NCBI GenBank assembly: GCA_032768795.1
Contig: CP136496.1
Location: forward strand, 682,001 to 746,000
Source of the DNA: Tremella fuciformis
Lineage: Eukaryota > Basidiomycota > Tremellomycetes > Tremellales > Tremellaceae
Length of the DNA: 64,000 nucleotides
Direction: 5' to 3'
The position numbers and the translations under genes are program-made. Below the pieces are notes generated by a model. The model worked only from the letters and a program-made list of their open reading frames with translations, was not told where the DNA came from and made no database searches. Shown in pieces: positions 57,006 to 64,000 of the stretch (position 1 is its first letter; the number at the start of each line of letters is the position of its first letter).

Positions 57006-59101
57006 CTCTGCTCAAACTTGATCGATTCGGTTTCGACGATCAGGTACAGTAGCAGGTCGAGGATGTAATTTCCGCAGTGGCGAGGGAAGAAGTGTTCGTC
57101 TTTGTTCGGAGGCTCGCTGTATTTGAAGACAGGCAGTCGGATGATCAGGCGGTACCGATGTCTGGGAACCGGGAAGATCGTCTGAATGTGGGGCAAAAGC
57201 GGTAATCCGAAAGATATGTGCTCTGTCGTCGAGCCTCCCACCCTCAGCGCGAGAGCGAGGTCATCGGAGACTTGACTGGGATCGGTCGGTCAATAGGCAG
57301 CAGACAGCAGACGAAGAGGGACAGCTACGACAAGGCGACCCGCGGGCGTCGTCGTGCGTCACCCAGGACAATTATGTGCGATTCTGGAAAGGCAGGTCGT
57401 GTCGGCATGGGGCGACGCCAACCCCCCGATATCGCGTTGGTGACGCTAGATCGCCCAGCCGCCGAGAAATTCCGAGACCTGGCGACTTGATCGACGACGA
57501 CATCCGCGGGGGATGGCTGGTCGAGCTCAGATCTGCTGGTGGGCAGAAGAGCCCAGGGGTCGGCGCTGCGCTCTCGACCAGCCCATCGGACGGTTATTCG
57601 CCGACGGGGGCGAGTAGCTGGACGGACCGCGGAATAAGCAAGGTTGCGGAGTAGCGGAGTACCACTCTCGGACCGAGCTGTCGCGGTGCTGCAGTGAGAA
57701 GCGAACATACAGGAAAGAAGAAAGAGAGATGGCACGTCGAGGAATGGGACATATCACAGAGATGGCATTTCTCGTGCTTTCGCGCGTCCGTGCCTGAGAT
57801 CAAAGGGAGGATAGTCACCCAGGCACGACTGGTCCTGAAGCAGCGAGAGACTGTTGACGGGACCTAGATGATCGACATTCCGTGTGGTATTCACCGATAC
57901 AAACACCCAAACCTCGCACCTCGCACAGCAGCACCTCGCACGGAAGAATTATTCGGATGATCGACAGTCGATCTGCATGCTGTAAACGGTCCAGACTCTT
58001 CAGACTGATCGTCCGGGATTTGGAATACAGAAGACATCCAGGTGGAAAGCCATTCCGCTTCTCCACATCGAGCGAGTCGTCATGTTCCAAATCCCGCCTC
58101 ACGAGCTCGAGGAAGAAGGAATGTCCCTCTGCGATTCACGTTGTTGTTCGGTTCAGCAGCCCATCCCGCCTTGTCGTGCACGCCACGTGAAATCCCTGCA
58201 GCTTTACGTGACGCACTGGTGACGTCGAAAGACGAGGGGAGGAGTTGACCAGCCATCCCGTGCGACATGTCATCCTCGGGCCGAAAACTCGGAGACGGAG
58301 TCGCTCAGATCTCCCTCTGGCCGCATAGCCGCTCGCTTGCGCTGCGCAGCAGGGTCAACTGCTCCGTCATAGGGTAGTTAGAAAGCAAAAGGAGACAGAA
58401 GAAATTTTCAACAAGTGTACATTCGGCTGTCATCTTTTCGCTCTTGCCGAGCGCAACACGCATATCATCGCCTGCCATTCCTCTCGGTGTAGCAATGCAG
58501 CAATACAGCGATGGCGCTATGCAGTTGCCTAAGTCGACCAGAAGATTGACCCCACTTGAAGTGCTTCAACTGACCACTGACGCTCGGCCGTGTTGACTTG
58601 ACCAAGCGAGTGATGATTCCGGTGGAACCGAAGAGGCGTAAACATGCGCCGAGGCGGCGGAGTACGCACGCGATCCGATCCGTTCAGTTGCACCTCTAGC
58701 AGCGAACAGTTTTGATGTTTCCACGACTGCGGTCTCACGGTCCCCTCCCGCGCCGTCAACATCGCCGTCGCCGTCGAATCATGCACTCAAGCTCAAGATT
58801 CCGGGGCTGCAATACAGTTGCGGGGCTTGCGACTGCGCTGCAAGGCGTCGACGCCTCCATCTGCAGAACACCTGTTGAGTAGAGTATGTATTCCAAGCGT
58901 TGAACGGGTTTTCCGCATTATACCCAATGTTCATCCACGCACTCCTTGCCATGTTTACTTGGAATTCGTGTTGGACGGAGGTCCGATGCTGTCAATACAG
59001 CCGAAGATCGCGAAAGAGAGAAGGCTTGGCTTGTATCGACCGAAATCATGCCGGATGCATTGACATGGTGCCGGGAACGGCACCAGATGTCGTACTTCAT
59101 A
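57006..59101. other. Long non-coding interval, nothing recognised
   Basis: About 2.1 kb, the longest gap in the window. It includes the 5' side of the Ser-rich gene and the 3' side of SKI3. Only short frames of poor composition occur; I found no tRNA-like B box, rRNA fragment or repeat. A long 5' leader, an unspliced RNA or a regulatory region remain possible. Confidence 0.4.
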
Positions 59102-62100
59102 CTATGACGACGCCTGCGATGCTCTCGCAAATGCGAGGCCCTCCCATGACTCCTCTCGCCAAGGCGCCAACATGACCCCCCGCGCTGCTGCGCTCGTTGA
59201 GTCCCCTTCCGCGAGGCTACCAGTCGCCAAGCTCAGCAACATCTCTCTTTGACTCTCGAGCGCAGAGTCGCCCCGGATCTGCCCCTCGAACTTGGCAAGG
59301 AGGCTCGCCACATCGCTTGCCCGCCCCAAGCCGAGCAGGAGCTTGGCTAGTCGCAGTCGTACCGTTAAGTTGTTCGGGTCATGCTGGAGACTTGTCTCTA
59401 GAACGCCCAATGCCGAGTCCGGCTTCTCTGTCGCCAAAAAGTGGTTAACCAGGACGAGGTCCGCCTGGCGAGTCGGGTCACCGGCGCGCTGTTCCGGGGC
59501 GAGAGCGAGTAGCTCGGAGACAGAGGCGTCCAGTAGTTCGGCGTCCGAGGTCGTCACACCAATGGCCCCAAGCGTGGAGAGCACTTTGGTTGATGGGTTC
59601 TCCGCGGCCAGACTGAAGGATCAGCTCACTTCAACGGCCTTTTGTCTTTTTAGGATTCACCATTCCATCAAGTGACTCTTCGCCGTCTCGCGTGCATCCT
59701 CGCCACCAAGGCCCCAGAGAGTGCGGGCGAGAAGCACTGACACCTCCTCCGTCTCCTTCTCATCGCAGGTCCCTAGGCACTCCTCGAATTGAGCTAGACT
59801 GTCCTCGACGTTGTTCAGCCAAAAGCTGCCGATGGCCTTGCCGAGCAGGCACTGGACGCGAAGCCGTCTGGCCTGATCGTCGGTGCGCTCAGCGATCAAT
59901 TCCAGACAATTCTCGAACGCCTCTGTCGCCGTCTCGTATGCCGCTGCCCGAAGACGTAATCGGCCAAGGTTGCACAAGGATAGGACGTATTGCCGTTCGA
60001 TCTCTTCCGATTCAGTCGCTTCGAACTCCGCTTCGAGCAGATGTGCGGCTGTCTCCAGGGCGGTAATGGCCTCGGACGTCAGATCGAGGCGTTCGCAAAT
60101 AAGCGCAAAGAGCTGAGTGGCCGAAGAATCCGCAGGCCGGCGATGGATGTACTTCTTCAAGGCAAATGCAGTACCATGAAGCACCGATGAGTCGAGTTGA
60201 GAGGCAGAAGGCAGAAGGAACGGCGCGAAAACGGACGATGCCTGAGCAAGATCGGCCTCAATCTGACGGTTAGCATGCTGACAATGAGGGACTCAATACT
60301 CACCAGTGCTCCGGCACTGAGCGTCACGGCATGTGCGAAGAGAGCCCCAGCTTGGGCGACCTCGCCTCGTCTTCTCGCAATCAAACCCTGACCCAGCCAA
60401 GCTTTGGCATAATCGGGATCGAGCACTTGGGCTTTCAAGAAACACTCGTTAGCGAGGTCGTCATCTCCCAATTGGATGTAAAGGTATCCCAAATTGGTCC
60501 AGCTGACGGGATCCTTCGAGTATAGCTCTAAACTAACGACAAAGGCGTGTTGAGCCAGAGCTGGGCCGGCAGAGGCGCAGATGGCGCCCATCGCATTCCA
60601 GAGCCTCTCGTCCGAAGCATCCTTGTCGAGTGCAAGTCGGATCGCGACTATTGCCGACTTCAAGCACCCTTCCTTGATATCGGTGGGCGAGTGTGGAGCG
60701 AGCGCCAATGTATGCAAGGCAGCTGCCAGATCGTAAGTTGCATACATGGATACCCGCGGCTCGAGCTTGAGCAGCCAAGATCGATATGCGTAAGCGAAAG
60801 CAGCAGTCTTGAGCGCGTGACCCAAGTCGATGGGCTGCTTGAGCAAGTCAGATGGCAGTCCGAGTCCTTCAATGCGCGCGTTGCGATCGCTGTCGTCTGC
60901 TACCAGATGTTCCAAAATCGGTTTGAGCATTGTCGCATTCTTTTCCGCCTCGAAAACGGTCGTCTCCAATTTACTGAGATCGAACGAGGCATCGCCGACT
61001 GTCTTCCATGCCCAAGCACGATGTCCAGACCGTCTCTCGAGAAGGTCGTAAGCTAGACCCAGGGCGGCTTCGAAAGCAGATTTGGCGCGTTCTCGAAATC
61101 CGCCTGCCAATGCCAATCGTCCCTGGGCAAGCTGAGCCTGAGCGAGAGCAGCGGTGATACCGAAACTTGAACCAGCAGCCAAGGACGAGGCAGTCTCATA
61201 GGCCTCAATGGCTCTTTCGAAGGCTCCTAGCTCAAAGTACGTCTGGCCGATGTGATAACGAGCAATCCACGATTTCGGGTCTAGCTCCAATGCGTGATCG
61301 AGGGTTTTGAGAGCGGCCATATGCCGGCCTAACTTCAGGTACGCTTCCCCGAGCAAGATCCAGGTGGACAAGTCATTCTCATCGGCACGTAGGGCAATCT
61401 GGTAGGCTTGAGATGCTTTCGTGTAATTGCGGTAATGCTACTGATCAGCGTGTACCCCGTCTTGTAAATTGTGAGACCTACCATCTCTGTCGATCCCAGC
61501 GCCTTCCATGCCCAGCCATTCTTTGGGGCAAAGCGTCCCTTGGGATTCATGACATCTCCTCCTGCAACCCCTTCGACCCCACCTTCCCCTTCCATGACTC
61601 TGACTGCGATCGCCCGCACCAAAGCCCATTCGTCATCATTGGCATAACCGATGGCCAATCGTCTTGCTGCTTCGGCTTCGGTAGCATCCAGCTCGAACGC
61701 CTTCTGGTAGCATTTCAAAGCTCGCTCTTCATCAGGAGGGTTCGCAGCATCATAACACATGCCGAGCGACGTATAAGCTGGAGCAAAGGAGGGCATCGCT
61801 CGACATGAAGCCATGAACCATTCTTCGGCGTGCGCACGGCTTTCTGCGTCTTGATATTAGTAAATCTGTGCCCAAGTGCGACTGTCACGTACCCCCAATG
61901 GTCCACTCGCACTTCCCTAGGCGCCACCAAGCACGAGCCCTCGGCAATGCCTCATCCTCCTTTTCGTTCTGCTCAACCCGTGTTTCTCTGATTTGCACAA
62001 CTTCCTCCAGCACATCGCGGCCTTCGACCAGCTTCTGCTCGTTGACGAGACACCATCCGAGCTCTTCCTTGGCAGCCACCTGTTCCTTCTGGGAACCGCC

Positions 62101-64000
62101 TTGGTCAAGAATGACTTGAAATTCCAGTCTCGCATGCGCCCACTGCAGTGCTGTTTGCATGATTTGTGCGCGTGCAAAGCGAGCTTCAGTGTTGCCCGGC
62201 TGATCATTGAGAACGGATTGAAGTAGCTTGGCTGCGCGTGTATGGTGCTTCGGAGGATAGTAGGGGACAAGGGCGACACCTAGGGCCGTATCGATGGAGA
62301 GAAGGGCGCTGCTGAGTCAATCGTTGGCCTTGTAAGTCAATACACCTACTTCGGCATCTGCGTCCCTCGCTCAGTTATCAACTCCTTCAAGAGAGATTTA
62401 GCTCTTTCGGCATAAGTGATCGCGTTCTGCCAGTCTTGCTCTTGGATTGACACTCGAGCCATCACTCGATGAACAAGTATCGATCTCGGGAGTTTGTCGA
62501 GTAGTTTCTATTGATGAGCGCTGGCGAGGCAGCAAAAGATCTGACTTGCCGTCATTGAGGATACGAGTTCTTCCCTCTCCTCTTGATCTAGATCCTCGGC
62601 CAGTGTGCCCTCTTTCCCAGCTGATCGGCGTGCCTTTCGTCTATCTCTCGCGTTAAGGCCCTTCTTTCGCTGCCAGCGCGACTTCTTGGCCTTGACCACT
62701 TTGGGCTCATCACTCGATCCCGCGGTCGGAGACGTTTCGTCTTCTTCCTCAGGTTCTGGTAGCGGAAGGTGAAACCAGCGACAATAGTCGTCAACAAAGT
62801 CCGCCATCGATGATGCGGGGAACGTCTTGGCAAACTTGTGAAGTAAATCTAGGTCATAAACTAGAGCAGTGTCAGCCATTGTATTCGCCGCTCCAAGTGC
62901 AAACTTGCGCAGATCTGGCTGGTCTTTTCCCTCAATCACCCACGTCCACGCCTCATCCGCTCCGGCGGCGGCCACCTCGAGCAGAACGAAACCGTTCGCC
63001 AAAGCATCCACCTTGCTCAAGATTTCATGCTGCGAGGGTAGAGCGGTTCCAGTCTTCCGAAAAAGAGTGGCTTCGGGCAGATTGGAGTCATTGGTGGGCG
63101 CGTCGACAGGCTTTGGTGGCAAGTTGGCACCTTTGCCGATTTTGATAGTCGAGGATGGCAGTGCTCTGGGTTCAGTCGATTTGGACGGCCCAAGTAGCTT
63201 CCGCCAAAAGCCAAATTGCTGAACCTCTACGTTGCGCCTGACATCGTCTTCCACTTGAGGGTGCCGAGCGACTTCCTCCAATAGACTGATCATGTCCATC
63301 CCCAAAGGTCCGCTCAGAACCTCGCGCTCCACGTTCTTCCGGACTTCCTTCTCAGGACCAGCATTGAGCCTTTGTCGACCGACCCGGACTTTCTGCTCGG
63401 TTGTCGTATGTACCAATGATTGCGTGCGGATGAGCAGATTGAGCAAGAGCGGTAGTGAAGCGACCAAATGGCAGACATGCGGCAGGGATTTGGGCAGCTG
63501 TGGGAGAACGGCGAACGACGCAGGCGGATAACTCGGTGCTGGGAAAGGGGTGTATGAGCCAGTAGGTGGGTTGGCGGACTGCAAGAGCGAGATCAATGAT
63601 GAGGAGGTGACCAGGACTTCGAGGATCCCATACAGCCTGTCTTCAGGTCCGTGTAGTCGGCGATGCTCGACGAGCTCTTGCAGTAGAGTCGCACATTTGT
63701 CTCCATCCTTCCTGCGCGCGTCAGCCTTCATCGGCGTGTCGCTGCACTCGACGAACTGATCGAAAGCTTGCTGCACTTGCAGCTCGAGGAGAGCTCCGAG
63801 TTTGTCCCAGCTCTCCTGCTTCTCGTATAGCTTCCTCAATCCGACGATTGCCAATGGGTTCGATTGGTCTAAGCGATTGGCCTGCAGATACGACTTCGCG
63901 GAGTCAGCAACGAAGTCGAATAGGTGGATGGACCCACCTTTTCGGCCTCAACATACTTTTCTGCTTGCGTGAGAGCAAGGCCGCGAAACACCAGTCTGCA
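59102..64000 (-). CDS. SKI3: SKI complex scaffold SKI3 (TPR protein), 5' end beyond the window
   Basis: Eight exons in view: 63938-64000 (5' partial), 62550-63893, 62350-62507, 61893-62311, 61482-61843, 60304-61437, 59661-60262, 59102-59612; 1530 codons, frame closes. The protein is a string of tetratricopeptide repeats. Clear examples are ENDLSTWILLGEAYLKLGRH, DPKSWIARYHIGQTYFELGA and DPVSWTNLGYLYIQLGDDD, and the N-terminal SNPLAIVGLRKLYEKQESWDKLG matches SKI3/TTC37. It scaffolds the SKI2-SKI3-SKI8 helicase complex that feeds mRNA to the cytoplasmic exosome. Intron 62508-62549 uses a GC donor (GCAAGT), required to avoid an in-frame TAG. The missing start lies beyond 64000. Confidence 0.88.

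Noticed and set aside
1..64000. tRNA, rRNA or CRISPR features
   Set aside because: I scanned by eye for tRNA B-box-like sequences in the gaps and for regularly spaced repeats and found none; a tRNAscan run would be decisive.

Overview
This window is nuclear DNA from a filamentous or yeast-like fungus, most likely a basidiomycete and probably a Tremellomycete. The evidence is gene style: almost every gene is cut by many very short introns (about 38-65 nt, with CTGAC/CTAAC-like branch sites close to the acceptor), codons are GC-rich, intergenic gaps are short, and the recognisable proteins (CFT2, SSU72, NUP120/160, SKI3, glyoxalase II, Zn2Cys6 regulator, DOMON-b561) are fungal in type. No search was run. 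All names come from motifs and family resemblance read by eye, and the exon models were built by hand and checked for reading-frame closure.

Layout. 1-243: 3'-truncated conidiation protein Con-6 gene. 1612-4484: DOMON-cytochrome b561 protein and a convergent short-chain dehydrogenase. 4978-9905: three tandem genes of an unrecognised family built from repeated modules, each a degenerate GATA-like knuckle (Cys...Cys-x2-Asp/His), a fixed phase-0 intron, then a Trp-led helical segment. 10594-12540: DHA1-type MFS transporter. 12831-24581: a candidate catabolic cluster holding a DAL5-like permease (with an apparent frameshift), HpcH/HpaI aldolase, NirA-like Zn2Cys6 regulator, fungal cyclase-family hydrolase, D-2-hydroxyacid dehydrogenase and a second DAL5-like permease. 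24887-28519: large Ser-rich coiled-coil protein. 29700-31245: glyoxalase II with a possible N-terminal extension.

31556-35094: five same-strand genes for tiny Cys-rich proteins (39-85 aa) sharing C-x-C-x2-C-x-C-x(8-10)-C-x2-C-x2-G-x-H, each split by one phase-0 intron immediately before the last Cys. This is the best candidate for an undescribed system. 35435-38688: CFT2 (CPSF100). 38808-40191: a 684-bp AT-richer sequence present twice in direct tandem with strong hairpins. 40577-45310: Sec7-PH ARF-GEF-like protein. 45509-46874: SSU72 phosphatase with a long Pro/Gln-rich N-terminal extension. 47141-51817: NUP120/NUP160. 51980-53873: Lnt-like CN-hydrolase membrane protein. 53988-57005: Ser-rich disordered protein. 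59102-64000: SKI3 (5' end beyond the window).

The right half is mostly housekeeping (mRNA 3' processing, nuclear pore, SKI complex). The left half is accessory: metabolism, transport and two tandem families of small or modular predicted metal-binding proteins. A notable splicing feature is the use of several GC-AG introns.
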